Source: Callaeas wilsoni
Lineage: Eukaryota > Chordata > Aves > Passeriformes > Callaeidae
Length of the DNA: 64,000 bases
Reading direction: 5' to 3'
Assembly: GCA_013398955.1 (NCBI GenBank)
Contig: VWPU01000923.1
Coordinates: 62,001 to 126,000, forward strand
Below the pieces are notes generated by a model. The model saw only the letters and a program-made list of their open reading frames with translations. It made no database searches and had not been told where the DNA came from. Below, piece by piece: positions 22,209 through 35,062 of this stretch; within the stretch, counting starts at the first letter, position 1, and every line of letters starts with the position of its first letter. The position numbers and the translations under genes were made by a program.

Positions 22209-23244
22209 GTGAGTTTAATTTGTTCCATTCTTCCATCGTCTTGTAACCCTTTGCTCATCTCTCTCCATTTTGCCCTGCCTCCAAGTTCCTACCTTTAAAT
22301 CAAAATATGCGTTTTACCTATAAACCCTTAGGGCTGATTTCTCTCCCCTTCACAGCTAGTTTCTTAAATACCTTACTCCAGCTGGCAAAGTTTGTTTTTA
22401 AATTCCACAGTCTTGTGCAGTGAGACTGGCTGGTAAAGCCCACATGGGCTATCAGGCACATTGTGGGAACGTTCTGAGTCTGTTCCCAGGTTTCTGCCAG
22501 GTGAAGACAGCGTGGGCTCCATGGTGCTACGTGAGAGCAGGTCTGACCCCTCTCACCTACCTGCAGACTAGCTGCCATGTCCCCGGTAGCGGGGCTGTCC
22601 CTGTGTCACCTGTCATCCCGTCTGGCCTCCAACACCTGCTTGGGACATAGGGACCTACCCTGTCTCACTCACAAAATCGGCTGGGACTGCCTGTAACCCA
22701 CCCAGTTTGGCTGGAGTGGATTGCTTCCAGCCCTCAGTGGGGGAGGCAGGCCAGCAGCACTCAGGCAGGGAGAGGCAGCACCAGCTCAGTGCCTTTCTGA
22801 AGGAATACCAATCCTCCGAGTCCCAGAGCACAGCACAGGAGAGGTGGGAGATGGGGAGAAGGACAAGGAAAGAGCAGGGTTTTGAACCGGCAGGAATTTC
22901 TCTGCAGAGAGTTTGGTGGATGCGGGGAGCTGAGACCAAACCCTTGGCTCTCAAGGACAGCAAAGGCACCCATGCTCTCCAAACTCGGAGGTTGGTGGGA
23001 CCTGTTGTCCCTTCTGCATGGATGGACCTGGCTCTGAGAAGAGCAAGGACTGTGCAACTGGGACTCAAATGAGTCCTGTGGCTGGGAGAGATATTTAAGA
23101 CCATGTGCTTGTGAGGGCAATCAGCTGGAGGAGTGTTTTGCTGGAGAAAAGGATTGCATGACTGACAGACAACTACCCTGACCTATTACATGACTAATAC
23201 ACTTTTCTGCTGACACGACTTGTCCAGATGTCAGAGGAAAGGCT
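22209..23244. other. Intergenic sequence, relatively GC-rich
   Basis: No gene was recognised although GC content rises at 22500-23050. Long overlapping frames on both strands (for example 22655-23104 minus and 22707-23072 plus) reflect the GC content and have no motif that I can identify. Confidence 0.45.
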
Positions 23245-24093
23245 TTGTTGAGAGATCTGGAGAGGCTGGATCGATGGGCTGAAGTCAGCTTTAGAAGGTT
23301 CAATGAGGCCAAGTGCCAGGTCCTGGACTTGGGTCACATCAACCCCACACAGCGCTTCAGGTTTGTGGAAGAGTGGCTGGAAAACTGCCTGGCAGAAAAG
23401 GATCTGGAGGGCTGGTCAAGAGCCAGCTAACCATGATCCAGAGTGTGTTGTTGGCCAAGAAGGCAAATGGCATTCTGGCCTCTATCAGCAATACTGTGGC
23501 CAGCAGGACCAGGGCAGTGAGTGTCCCTCTGTACTCAGCACTGCTGAGGCCACACCTCAAGTGCTGTGTTCAGTTCTGGGCCCCTCACTACAAGGAAGAC
23601 ATTGAGGTGCTGGAGCGTGTCTAGAGAAGGAACACGAATCTTACTCAGAGGGGTGTAGAGATTAAGTCCTGTGAAGAGCAACTGAGGGAGCTGGGGTTGT
23701 TTAGTCTGGAAAGAAGGAGCCTGACGGGGGACCTTACCTCTCTCTACAACTGCCTGAACGGACCTCTACAACTTGTGCTCTACCGCTGCCTGTAGCAAGG
23801 TGGGGGTCGGCCTCTTCTCCCAGGCAACCAGTGATAGCACAACAGGAAATGGCTTCAAGCTGTGCGAGGGGAGGTTCAGGTTGGACATTAGGAAGAATGT
23901 CTTCACTGAAGGGGTGATGAGATGTTGGAATGGGCTGCCCAGGGAGGTGCAGGGGTCACCGTCCCTGGAGGTGTTCAAGAAACAACTGGACATGTCAGTG
24001 CTGTGGTTTAGTCGACATGGTGGTGTTCATTCAAAGGTTGCACTCTGTGATCTTGGAGATCTTTTCCAACCTTAACTATTCCATGATTATATG
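23245..24093 (+). mobile_element. CR1 LINE, 3' 850 bp with decayed ORF2 end, plus strand
   Basis: This is the longest CR1 copy here. It covers the C-terminal part of the ORF2 (endonuclease/reverse transcriptase) protein and the short 3' end. Recognisable pieces are [26 protein letters not shown] and [19 protein letters not shown], then [15 protein letters not shown] in another frame, and [20 protein letters not shown] to the end of ORF2 near 24075. Frameshifts near 23430 and 23760 and a stop at 23622 break the frame. It ends CCAACCTTAACTATTCCATG, the CR1 tail. It is inactive and 5'-truncated, as most avian CR1 copies are. Confidence 0.95.
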
Positions 24094-24479
24094 AAGAAGC
24101 CTACATCAAACTATGTGCTCTTTTTGTTTGTGGTTAATAAAAATACTCACCCTGCTGTGTGATCTGGAGCATTTTACAGTCCCTGAATTACCAGGCAACA
24201 CAGCAGGAGAAAGACCAGCACTTCCTTGAATGTGATGGCCAGCTCTCAAGAAGGGGCTGGCACAAATCTCCTCTTCCTTTGGAGATGGAAGAAGGGCTTA
24301 TTCTTGGGTGTCTTACCACAGGGGTTTCACTGCCTCTGCACAGAGAATTGAAGGGAGCATGGCCCACCTAGAGGTGCCGGTGTAACCATGGTGTGGACAT
24401 TGAGGATTTTATGGGATGACTCAGTTTTCCACTGTGTAGTGCTTGCTGCAATGACCCTGCTGTGACCCTATTATGACAG

Positions 24480-24748
24480 GTAGTGATAGCACAAGGGAGA
24501 ATGGCTTTTAACTGAAAGGAGGAGGGTTTAGATTAAATCTAAGGAAGAAATCCTTTACTGTGAGAGTGGCAAGACACTGGAACAGGTTGCCTAAGGAAGC
24601 TGTGGATGCCCCATCCCTAGAAGTCAAAGCCAGGTTAGATGGGGATCTGGTCTAGTGGAAAACCTCATGAGAGGAGGTTTGGAACTAGATGATGTCTAAA
24701 GATTTCTTCCAATCCAAATTATTCTATAATTCTATGATTTTATGATTG
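24480..24748 (+). mobile_element. CR1 LINE 3' end, plus strand
   Basis: The sequence runs 'agtgatagcacaagggagaatggctttta', 'aggaagaaatcctttactgtgagagtggcaagacactggaacaggttgcc', 'ggaactagatgatgtct' and 'ccaatccaaattattctataattctatgatttt', the standard CR1 3' region with its octamer tail. It lies 390 bases downstream of another CR1 in the same orientation but belongs to a different subfamily version, so these are independent insertions rather than a tandem copy. Confidence 0.93.
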
Positions 24749-27700
24749 CAGAGATGTCCTATAGTGCCAGTATTTGCATGTTTTGCTTGATCTTCTCTTG
24801 AAAAGGTTTTGACTCTTGTGCTGATTGTTCTGCATTGACTTTCACCTTGTTTCAGAGCAGTGATCTTTACACTGGTTCCAGGCTTCTCTTTTTTTGGAAA
24901 GAAAGCACTTTCAAAAGCATAAGCATTCCCGATTTGATTTTGAATTAAATATTTGCAAACTTCTGTGAACAGGTAGGAAAGTTATTATCTTGAGAGGGAA
25001 ATGTTTAGATGAGGCTGAAAAAAAAACTTGAATGTTTTCCAACATTGAACTTCATCTCAGATCTCATTTGAAGCCATTATTTACTTTCTCATGATGATAA
25101 GAGATGTGAACCTGGATATATGAGCAATTATGTACTGCATAATGTAATGGTGAATCAGGCTCAAACTATTTAGTAAATATAACTTTTTAAATTATTGCAT
25201 AACTCTCCTGTTTCTCTACCTGATGCTTTCAGTATTTGCCATCTTCACATGAACAACTTTCAGCTTATTTATCATAAACAGTCTATTCTCCTTAACTCTT
25301 CCTGGTATAAATATTGTAACATCAGCCTTGAGTGTGAGCATTACTTTTGGACTTCTAAATGCCTGAGTAACAACTGCTATGAGCCACCATTTTCTACAGA
25401 AAGGGTTGAAATCACTGTTTACCATGTGACTGGGTAGCAGATGGCACTAATTTCAGTACTCTGCATCATGGAAATTGTACATGCTACAAAGGGCATATGG
25501 GGAGTCATGGAGAGACCAAGGGTGTGAAGTCAGGAGTCCCAGTTTATCCCCGCACACCTGGATAAAGGACTTTCTGCATTTTATTTATGAGTTCTTGTTA
25601 ATGTATAAGAGATGGAGGTTTTTTAAAATTATTTTTTAAATTCATTGTCTAAAACCCAATTTTCTGCTCTGGTACGGTATTTTGGAATAAGACTGGATAT
25701 TGTTATGGCATTACAATTCAAATGATTTTAAACTGACATCATTACTTGAATGCTTCATCTCAGGTTTAGTGTTTGTAGTTCAGGGAAAGATTTTGATAAA
25801 TTGTGAGTAGCTGGAAAAGAATTTCAGGAATAAATGGAGTATGGGGAGATGTTGTGGCATGCCTTGCAAGATTCTCTCTGATTAGTTTATTTGAGAGCAT
25901 ATTTAAACAGAAACAGGTGATAGCCATGACCCCGTTCATAGGAAGAGACTCCTGGCATCAGCATAGCTTAGGATATGCCAGTCCAGGGTGGCAGTGAAGA
26001 ACAATTCTTTGCAAGGGTGGGTAGCTACTGAAAAAATTGCCTGTAGTAACATGGTAGATTCTTCACCTTTGGAATTTTTGAACCAACGTTGAGTGTCTTT
26101 TGCATAAATATTGGTACAGTCACAGAGAAACATGAGATGATGTCAGACAATTTTGCAGGACAGATTTATAGGTTTTAAAGGCTCTAGAAAACACAATCTA
26201 AAAGGTTGTATCCCCAAGACTTTATACACCCAAGGCCATAGGATTTTAGCTCTGAATTCCCATAACTTGTATTTAGCATGGGGTTTTTTTATTAATTGTT
26301 ACTAGGAGGACAATCTTGATTTTAAGAGAGAGAAAGACAGAGAGAAAGAAAATACTCTTATTCCTCTGATGGTTTGCTCTAATGTCAAATCATGCCCACA
26401 GTTGAAATCATATTTAGACTTTAGTATGACTCTCTAGTTTGTACTTCCAGCCTTTCAAGTTCTTCATATGTGTCTCTGCTATAAGGAGAGAGAAGCCCAT
26501 TTAGCGCAATGGCTGTTTTGTTTTTGTGGAAGTATTTAGATGTAATAATCCAATCCCCTTTCATACTTCTTCCTGATTGTTTTCTCTTAGGCATCCTGTG
26601 GCAGCATCTGGGCTTCTCTACCTGTTCTTCTTCCTGCCACTGTCTTTGTGAGGTGGAACATTAGGTCCTCCAGCCTCCGTGCTGGGTTTCTGCGTCTCTG
26701 GCAGCGTGGCTGGAGCCATGTCTCTGCCTGCAGTGCCAGACTCAGACACCCCAGGCATCCCCAGTGTGTGTGCACCAGTCAGCTCTGCCCAAGCCACCTC
26801 AGGATTCTGCTGAGGGTGTCAAGGGTGGACTGTTCTGCACACGCCACCCTTCCAAGCCCTAACATTCTCCTGCAGCAATCAGTGAATCTTTTCTGCTTCT
26901 CTGTCTCTTCATCCACTGACCACGTAGGTATTCCTTCTTACTGTGACTGGAGAACCAGGTGATGACACTGGGCACTTTCTGCCCCGCCACGAGGGAGAGA
27001 TGAGAGGAGAGATCCTTGTATCCCTGTTCGCTTGAAAAATCTAAAAATGGAGAAAATCTTCACCTCCACCTCTTACTGGTGGAGAGACAGGAATATAAAG
27101 AGATGTACTGGGCTAGGAAACCACCACCCAGAGCAGGAAAATCAGAAAGAAAAATTGCAATTAATGGGGTCTAAGAACCGCAAAAAAACCCCATGCTGAT
27201 GCTGCACCAGCAACAACAGAACAAAGAATGTATTGTGCTGCCCACTTTTATCGTTCAGAGAAGTGAAGTTATGCAGCAAAGCAACTGCTGTCACACAAAT
27301 TGAGCAAGGAAAGCCTCCATAGCATAGCCCTTATCAGAGTCTCCTGCTTTTCCGGTGTGACTGTGCTGTGCTATGTAGTCTCCATCTTGCTTCCAAAATA
27401 TAAATACCTCAAGGTGATTCAGTTGTCAGAGTTTGCCTCCTTCTGTCAGAAAATAAATGGGATCCTCCTGCTGTCATTCCCAGCAAAACTTGGTTGCTTT
27501 TTTCTCCTTGGAAATAGGTTTTCTTAAATAATTTAGTTATTTCAATTTTTTGCTCAAATTTAGATGTTCCTTAGCATATACTTGTACACAAATTCCATAT
27601 GATCCACTGTGTAATCTCCCTATAAACAGTTTTGAACAATTTTCATGCTGTGGGAAGAATGACTTTGAAATTACTCTGCCATTATGTTTTGGGTCCCTTA

Positions 27701-28974
27701 AAACTGAGGACTTCAAAGATGTTATCTGTCAGATTGCCAGATTTCACATTGACTCATATGAGGTTTCCAAAAGTGTTATGGGCATCAGTGGGGGTTAGAT
27801 ACTAATTGCCCTTGATTCTCGCAATAAATATCATCTGATTTTTTTGGTCACATGCTTCCCTCTGCTATGTTGCTCCCCTGTTTTTCCAAGAGAGAGGTTT
27901 TATACTTGCAGTTGAGAGATTTTAAGGACCTACCATTGAAATGCATTCACCAGTTGTCATCAAGGTGATTTAAAACATGCACAAAACTTATGCATATATT
28001 TTCATTCACACTCACGGTTTTTCCTTTGGCAAAAGCTTTCCTTTTCCTTTGATTCTGCATAAAATTCCCAGAGTGCAGATGTCCTGTGAGCATTGGCAGC
28101 TTAGCAATTTTCCCCACTGAAGCACCTACACCATGTGTTCTTCCGGCTATTCATTCCCCTTCCTGCACCAAACACTTCCTTCCTGCACTCAGTGGGAAAC
28201 TCAGACTGCTAAAATGTGATGGATGCCAACACCTCTATTTCTTTGTCTTGGTGTGACATCTTTGCCCACATGGGAGTATCACTGTGACTGCAGGACCTAA
28301 CAGGGTAGGTGGGTGATGCTGGATGGATCCACACCCTTCCCGTGCATGGCAGCTCTGCAAGTCAGGTGTGTATATTCCAAAGACGTAAGTTGGTTCCCAA
28401 TTTATTTTCCCACATTTGTAAATGTTTCTTGGAGTTAAATAACAAAATAATTGAAGAATGCAAAAAATACCCATAGGGCCTTGTATAACAAGACAGGAAA
28501 TGTTAGTCTTTGGTGTGTTTTCTTTGCAGCACTTTTTCTTTCTTTAAGGTCTCATGCTGTGTGAAGTTTAGCTCAGGCAAAAAGTAAGTTTTCCATGGAC
28601 TGCCTTTGCCCTTATGTCCTTTCACTGGAAGACAAGAATAAAAGTCTTGCATATAATATCCTTGTCCATCACAGTTACCAAACACTGAGCATGTTCAGTG
28701 GAAGAGCAGATGAAGGTGCAGATCTAGGCATGATGGTCACCTCTTGTGAAACATTTCTTAGTCTTAAGCAGTGCCCGAGCCAGTCTGCCGGTGTCTGCAT
28801 ATTCCTGGTGTCCATGTATTCTTCACCTTGCATGCTCAGCTGGCCCACAGGTCTGATGGTGTTTCAAAATGCCTGTGTCTTCCCTTATTCCTTCTATCAC
28901 TGCCTTTTTGTGGCCAAAAACCAAAAATGTCGTCCAGTCAAATTTTGTCGGAAGCATTTGGAGATCACGGTAAG
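24749..28974. other. Intergenic or intronic sequence, no gene recognised
   Basis: About 4.2 kb without a recognised gene or repeat family. A purine-rich GA run lies at about 26322-26353. A somewhat GC-richer block at 26590-26960 carries overlapping frames on both strands with no recognisable motif. Confidence 0.45.
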
Positions 28975-29212
28975 AGAAATCTTTTCTCCATCAAGACAGC
29001 TGAGAGGTAGAACAGGCCACCCAGAGAGGTAGAACAGGCCACCCAGAGAGGCTGTGCAGGTGCCATCCCTGGAGATTTACAAGTCCCAGCTGGACACAGT
29101 CCTAAGAAACTTGGTCTGAAATTAGTGCCAACCCTATTTGGAGCAGGCAATTGCACTGGAGGCTTCCTGATGCCCCTGCCAACCTGCTTGATTCCTGGAT
29201 CTTTTGATCCTC
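28975..29212 (+). mobile_element. Old CR1 LINE 3' fragment with internal duplication, plus strand
   Basis: Similarity to the CR1 3' region is visible in 'gaacaggccacccagagaggctgtgcaggtgccatccctggagatttacaagtcccagctggacacagtcct' and in the following 'ttggagcaggcaattgcactggaggcttcctgatgcccctgccaacctg'. The copy is diverged, its octamer tail is poorly kept, and it contains a 22-bp tandem duplication. Confidence 0.78.
29004..29047 (+). repeat. 22-bp direct tandem duplication within CR1
   Basis: The unit GAGGTAGAACAGGCCACCCA plus GA occurs twice without mismatch, at 29004-29025 and 29026-29047, and a partial third copy (GAGG) follows. Exact identity inside an otherwise diverged LINE means that the duplication is much younger than the insertion. 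Confidence 0.95.
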
Positions 29213-30257
29213 TGAGATCTGCAAGCTGTAAAAGTCAAGGGTAAGATTAAGCCGTCATTTCAGGAGTGAGAAGTATCTAAGTGTACTACTGCTTGACAGA
29301 CCTTGGTATATAACAGAGCTACCCTGTGTTGCATCCAATTCTTTCCACAGCTAGAGAGTTCTGTTTACCAGCCAGGCTTGTCTGTTCACTCACTGTTTCT
29401 CATGAAGCTGCAAAACCAAAATTTTTTACCTGAAATAACTTAATTTTTCTATTTTATTAGTCCTCAGTATTATGCAGTCCTTTACATTAATTTTTCGTAT
29501 CTAGGATTTGGATGTGTATGGCTATGTGTGCTTGGTTACCCTGAGAATTCACATGCAGAAATGTATGCATGTGTTTAGGTAGAAATTTGTATCTTGAAAT
29601 TACTCATTTGGCTTGACTTGTGGTCTGAAAAATATTTCTATTGTTTAATCTAATTTCTGATAAGCAAATTGTCACGCTTGTTTTTAACACAAACCCTTTT
29701 TTTTCAGGCCTGCACTGTGGTATTTCGCTGTGGGACAGGGCAAAGGGCATGCACATGCCCATATGGGGGGCTTTGGGATCTGTTCACAGATTAGTTTGTA
29801 TCAGTTTTCAGTATCAAAATGCTTGAGTGTATTTAATTTGAGTTTGATTTCACAGCCCGGATTCTGATTCCCTACAGATTCCTCTTCAAAATGAAAAAGG
29901 ATTTGGCTCTCTGGTTGCACACCCCCAGTTACTGAGAGCTTCCACTTTCTTGATCAGTCAGTTTTAAATGCTTTGGTCATGTGTGCCCTAGCCTTGGGAA
30001 TAACAACTCCAAATTCCATTTTTGTTCATCAACCAGAAGGCTGGGTGACTAAATAAATATTTACTCAAATACTGTCTCTCATTCATTTTAACTGAGAATA
30101 CAATCTGAAAACCTCCGGACGGAAATGAGCTGAGACTCCTTCCACCGGTGTCCTTATTTCCCTGTACGAGAGGATTTTGGCCAGTGGGACTGCACTGCAT
30201 CCTCTCTGGGCTGCTGGTGCTGATGGACAGTAGATGTCACTCTTGCCTAACACATGG
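29213..30257. other. Intergenic or intronic sequence
   Basis: No gene, RNA gene or repeat family was recognised. Confidence 0.45.
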
Positions 30258-30428
30258 AATCATGGAACAGTTTGGATTGGAAGGACCCTTTAAAGGTCAT
30301 CTAGTCCAACCCCCTGCAGTGAGCAGGGACATCTCCAACTAGGTCGGGTTAGTTAAAGCCCCATTCAAACTGTCCGGGAGTGTTTCCAGGCATGGGACAT
30401 CCACAGCTTCCCAGGGCAACCTCTTGGT
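30258..30428 (-). mobile_element. CR1 LINE 3' end, minus strand
   Basis: The plus strand begins with the reverse-complemented tail (GGAATCATGGAACAGTTTGG) and continues 'attggaaggaccctttaaaggtcatctagtccaaccccctgcagtgagcagggacat', then 'gggacatccacagcttcccagggcaac'. This is the last 170 bases or so of a CR1. Confidence 0.95.
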
Positions 30429-30565
30429 TTCTCTACTGAAACGTTGTATCCTTATTTAAGTGTGTCTGGGTGTGAGGGAGGAGTGACTGCTGATCATAAT
30501 TGCTACTGGGTGAAAACTTTATCTTGAGATAAGAAAATGTCTACATAGAAAATTATAACTTTTAC

Positions 30566-30948
30566 AGAATCATAGAATGGGGTTGGACTGGAAAGGACTC
30601 TCAGAGATGAGCTAGTTCCACCCCTGCCCCTGCTGTGGGCAGGAACGCTTTTCACCAGACCAGGTTGCTCAGAGCACCGTCCAGCCTGGCCTTGAATACT
30701 TGAGCGATGGGACATCCCCAGTTTTTCTGGGCAGCCTGTTCCAGTGCCTCACCACCCTCACAGTAAAGAATTCCTTCCTGATAGCTAATCTAGACTACTG
30801 TCCTTCAGTTTAAAGCCATTGCCCTTTGTCTTATCACTGCATGCCCTTGTAAAAAGCCCCTCTCCAGCCTTCTTATAAGCCCCCTTTAAGTATTCAAAGG
30901 CTGCAATAAAGTATGGTCAGAGCCTTCTCCTTCCTAGACAAGCTATTT
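30566..30948 (-). mobile_element. CR1 LINE 3' part, minus strand
   Basis: Starts at the reverse-complemented tail (ACAGAATCATAGAATGGGGT) and proceeds through 'accaggttgctcagagcaccgtccagcctggccttgaatac', 'gggcagcctgttccagtgcctcaccaccctcacagtaaagaattccttcctgata' and 'ttatcactgcatgcccttgtaaaaagcccctctccagcct'. It shares orientation with the CR1 140 bases upstream but has its own complete 3' end, so it is a separate insertion. Confidence 0.96.
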
Positions 30949-33676
30949 TACCTACACTTTGTTCTTAGTCCCTAAATAAAGGTATATGGAATCCCTAATA
31001 AAGTGTATATTTCTGGTGGGTTTTTTTGGTACTGTTTTTTGTTTGTTTGTTTGCTTCATTGGTTTGTTTTAGCTTAGTCTTTGAAATGTCTATTGGGAGC
31101 CTGCTAAATTATGCAGAACTATGCAATCTGGTCAAAACACCATTTTGATGCATTAATCCGCAGAAACTTTGTAATGAATGTGGGTACTGAGGGGCTAAAG
31201 GAGAATTTCTTGGCCGTCCATCTTATGTGTGAAGAACAAACTCTGTGACAGTGTCTGACAGAGGAAGGCTGCCAGCCCGGGCCATGCAGGCAAAGCCTAC
31301 TTTCCTTTCTGCTCAGCAGCTGTCTGGCAGCTGTGCAACCACTTCGTCACACTTGTCCTCCAAGTACCGAGGGCTGGAGCTTTCAAAGGACTGCAGACAA
31401 GTTCCTACAATCAAGTGTGTCAGTATGTCACCCTTATGTTTTAATGGCATACTCAGAGTTCCTTTGAGACCAGTCCATTGGGAAGTCAGACCAGTGCCCA
31501 GGCACAGGAAAAATGCCTGCAAAATTGCAACCTGTGGGAGTACCTGTACTGTTTGCCTTTTTTTCTCAGTAAGTTAAGAATCAGGTTGCCTGAAAAGAAA
31601 TATTAGTTGCTCTCACAGGGATGACAACTCTTACTGTACGTCACAGTAAACTTCATTTTTTAACAAGGTGGGGAAATCACAGTAATTTCTGACTTCCTCG
31701 AGAGATCTGGCTGGTGGTCTCCTATCAAAATCAGTTGCTCTCTCAAATAGTGGCCTTTTAAAGGGTTTTTCATATAAGATAATTTTCCTGACAGAAAAAA
31801 AATCCATTGTTTTGATATAATAATTACATAAATGCTTCCATTTGTGTCTGGATCTCTAGAGCTTCACTGCACAGGACCAGAAGGTGTTTACAAAGAGAGA
31901 CACCAATTTTCTTTATCGTTAATGTCTTCTGTGGCTATGCAATTTCAAGAGCAAGGCAGAATGGAAGAATTGCACAACTGGGACATCATTTCAGAGAGAT
32001 GCTGAAGGCGAGATATTTCACAAATACATATCTGCCACAGATTCTGTTTCTTCTGAGTCCCACTCTATACCCACTCCAACAGAGATACCAGTCAAGCATT
32101 TAATGCTTTTTTATAGAAGAATCTTAGAAAATGTCAGATTTATCAAATTAGCAGTGTTATTAATAACCCTGACAGGGTTGTATGTCAGCCTGGCAGTTCT
32201 TGAATCTCTCCAGAGGAAGTCAATGTACACCTTCTTTCAGTGAGTTACATCCACCTAATAGATTATGCAAAATTATGGTAGTGTGTCAGCAGAAAAAAAA
32301 AAGTAAAATAGTTGGGTTGTGTATAAGTCTAATTAAACCAAAAGGTTTAGGCAACACGAAGGAAAACTTCATGGATTAAACCATACACATTAATTGGGAA
32401 TAGTAGTTAGCTGAAAAGGATCATTTGGAAATAGAGTGAGACACAGTGAACAACAACCTGCAGTGGCTCTGGATTAACTGGGGCTTATTTAAGAAACAAG
32501 AGATTTACTCTGCTTTCTGAGCCACCCGCTCCCTGGCTGACCCCAGCACCGTGGTCACAAAGTGTCACCATCCATCTCAGCAGGGACGAGGTGCTGACTG
32601 AGGACGATCCAGCAGAAAGCCAGGCTGGTTCGTGCTGTGCTGCTGCTCTGCATTAACCGTCTCAGGCATTATGGGCTGCAGGCTATTTGGTCTCCTCTGT
32701 CTTCCTCACTTCTGGGTTATGCCTTCAGGCCAGATACACGCTGATGTTTTTCCAGACTCGCTTCTTCTTTCTGAGACTGCTACTTCACTTTGGGAACTCC
32801 ACTCATCTGCACCAGCTCTTCTTTACATCACCTGGAGCCTAATTTTCCTGGTCTGAATAATCCATGTGCAAAAGCACGACGTGTGATCAGCTTCCTAACT
32901 GTAGGGCTCATCTCACATTTACTAGTTAATTAGAGGATGTGCCATGTTTGTTCAGTTCAGGTGGGATGAAAATTTACAACCGCACATACCAGATGCAGCT
33001 GGCAATCCACAGGTTTTGACTTGAGAATTTCAGAAATTTACCCCCCTGCCGACATATCTACACTCAGTTTTCTGCTGCCTGTTTGAATTCACAATTATTT
33101 TTCACCTTGTTCTTTTTCTGTTGAGCACAGAAACGCAGGATAACTATTTTTTGATCCAAGGTTTCACAATAGGATTGCTATATTCTGAAGCCTTGCCACT
33201 AGGTGGTAATATCTTCATCCTTAAACCAAACAAAAACCCAAAAAAACCGAAACACCCACAAACCCGCTTTGGAGGCATAGACTCAAATATAAATTATTTC
33301 TGTAATGCTTATATGTTTTATGAAGGGATCAGAAAAATTATGGCTGTTCTGATGTAAAGCCTTTGATTATCAGCTCATTGCACAGCCACATGCCTGTCAG
33401 GCAAACAAAAGATGTGGGAGACTTATGCTGGCCTCATGCTTTTCCTTACTGTGAGGAAAAGTTTGGTAGGACAGGAAAATTTGGCTTTATAGACATCTTT
33501 TGAATGAAATATGTGATTATGAAACATCACGCAAAGGTTTCCTTTTTTACGTCTCTTGTAATGGAACTATTATGCAGGCCTGTAATGCCTCTATGAATGC
33601 CATACATTTTTATTTACCATGCACATATTTACCATGCTGAAGGGCAATATTCCTGAGCTTTGTGTCTCTCTTTTAG
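30949..33676. other. Intergenic or intronic sequence, no gene recognised
   Basis: Contains a small TTTG-rich run at about 31036-31056 and an A/AC-rich run at about 33222-33262. No coding gene or further repeat family was recognised. Confidence 0.45.
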
Positions 33677-33812
33677 GACATAGCAGTGAAGACGAACGAA
33701 AACAGCTGGGCTGTGCCATCTCCCACTAACAGTAATTTTCCACTCAACAGCAGCTCACAGCAAGAGTGTCGGTGAAGCTTATCCTTGAGTGCTGGGCAGC
33801 TGAAGTACTAAG
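33677..33812 (+). other. Candidate 136-bp exon with good acceptor and donor
   Basis: The segment follows TGTGTCTCTCTTTTAG (a strong pyrimidine tract and acceptor, ending 33676) and is followed by GTAAGG from 33813, preceded by AAG. The first frame is open for 32 codons, including TNENSWAVPSPTNSNFPLNS, then meets a TGA at about 33773. If real it would be a terminal coding, 5' untranslated or non-coding RNA exon. Of the splice-bounded segments in this window its two splice sites are the best matched. Confidence 0.28.
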
Positions 33813-34547
33813 GTAAGGATGATTACGTGTCCTGTGAGGAGATGGGACACTGTGAGACCTCCATGGTGAAAACAAACTTCATTCCTGGAGCGTTGTTCCA
33901 ACAGGCTGCAAAAAGGCCCTAGGACTGGCTGGCTGAAGACTGCCTCTGCCCTGGGTATGACGGATGCTGGTGATACCAGCTCCATCCCAGTACAGCTACT
34001 CTGCTCCTCACTTTGACTTCAGCACTGAATACTGATTAAATATCCCCAAGAAACCCTAATAAAATGCATTTTAGAGACTTCCTACCAAGGTCATTTCCTT
34101 GGAGGGAAAAAATAAACAAATTTGTATGTGGGAAATTGTCCCTAGGCCAGTTATGGCCTTTTAGGCAGTGTTCAGGCACCACAGTGGTGTCTGAACATAA
34201 TGGAATATATTCCTGGCAATAACTGTGGGGTGTCTCCTTCCAGTCTCACACCGTGGTTTTTATTTTTAAAAAAATTTTAAAAAGGAGATCTCAGAACATA
34301 TAGTAATCCTCTTTCACTTTTCACAGATAGAGTGTACACTCATCAAATAAAAGAAAAAATCTAAAGTATTTTGCAATATAAAACATTAAGCTAAATTTTT
34401 GATTGTCAAATCAAGCAAAGCAAATAAAACATTATATTTTTACCCAGTGGTTCAAGGAGAGCACAGTTGGCTGTCCTAAGGTACAGATATATTTGCCTGC
34501 TTTAGCTGCCTGAATGCTGTTCCTAAGGCTGGTTGGTTGCCCATCTT
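33813..34547. other. Intergenic or intronic sequence
   Basis: No gene or repeat was recognised in this AT-rich stretch. Confidence 0.45.
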
Positions 34548-35062
34548 TCTTGCAGTACTGCTGCTCTTGTCTCATCCCTTGTCACCTGGGAGAAGAGGCT
34601 GGCCACCACCTGGCTACACTCTCCTTTCAGGTGGCTGTAGAGAGACATAAGGTCTCCCCTGAGCATCTTTCTCTCCAGGCTAAACACCCCCAGCTCCGTC
34701 AGCTGCTCCTCACAGGACTTGTGCTCCAGACCCTTCCCCAGCTCTGTTGCCCTTCTCTGGACAAGCTCCAGCCCCTCAATGTCCTTCTTGTAGGGAAGGG
34801 CCTGAACTGGACACAGGATTCAAGGTGCAGCCTCACCAGTGCTGAGTACAGGGGGACAATCACTGCCCTGGACCTGCTGGCCACACTGTTGCTGACACAA
34901 GCCAGAATGACACTGGCCTTCTTGGCCACCCGTGCTCAGTGCTGGCTCTTGCTCAGTGGCTATTGACATGCAGTCCCATGTCCTTTTCTGCTGGACAGCT
35001 TGCCCCAAGATTGGAGTGTTATGTGGGGTTGTTGTGATCCAAGTGCAAGACCCAGGAAGTCT
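34548..35062 (-). mobile_element. CR1 LINE internal fragment (ORF2 C-terminal half), minus strand
   Basis: The plus strand shows reverse-complemented CR1: 'cttgtcacctgggagaagaggctgg', 'gtctcccctgagcatctttctctccaggctaaaca', 'gctgctcctcacaggacttgtgctccagacccttccccagct' and 'gttgttgtgatccaagtgcaagaccc'. Minus-strand pieces [20 protein letters not shown] and [20 protein letters not shown] are remnants of the ORF2 product. The terminal octamer tail is absent, so this copy is truncated at both ends. Confidence 0.95.

Noticed and set aside
22655..23104. 149-codon minus-strand open frame
   Set aside because: GC-rich region with equally long frames on the opposite strand; no family motif and no splice or promoter support.
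23303..23624. Open frames of about 100 codons at 23.3-23.6 kb as host genes
   Set aside because: They are fragments of the CR1 ORF2 product.
34514..34966. 150-codon plus-strand frame
   Set aside because: It is the antisense reading of a CR1 element, not a gene.
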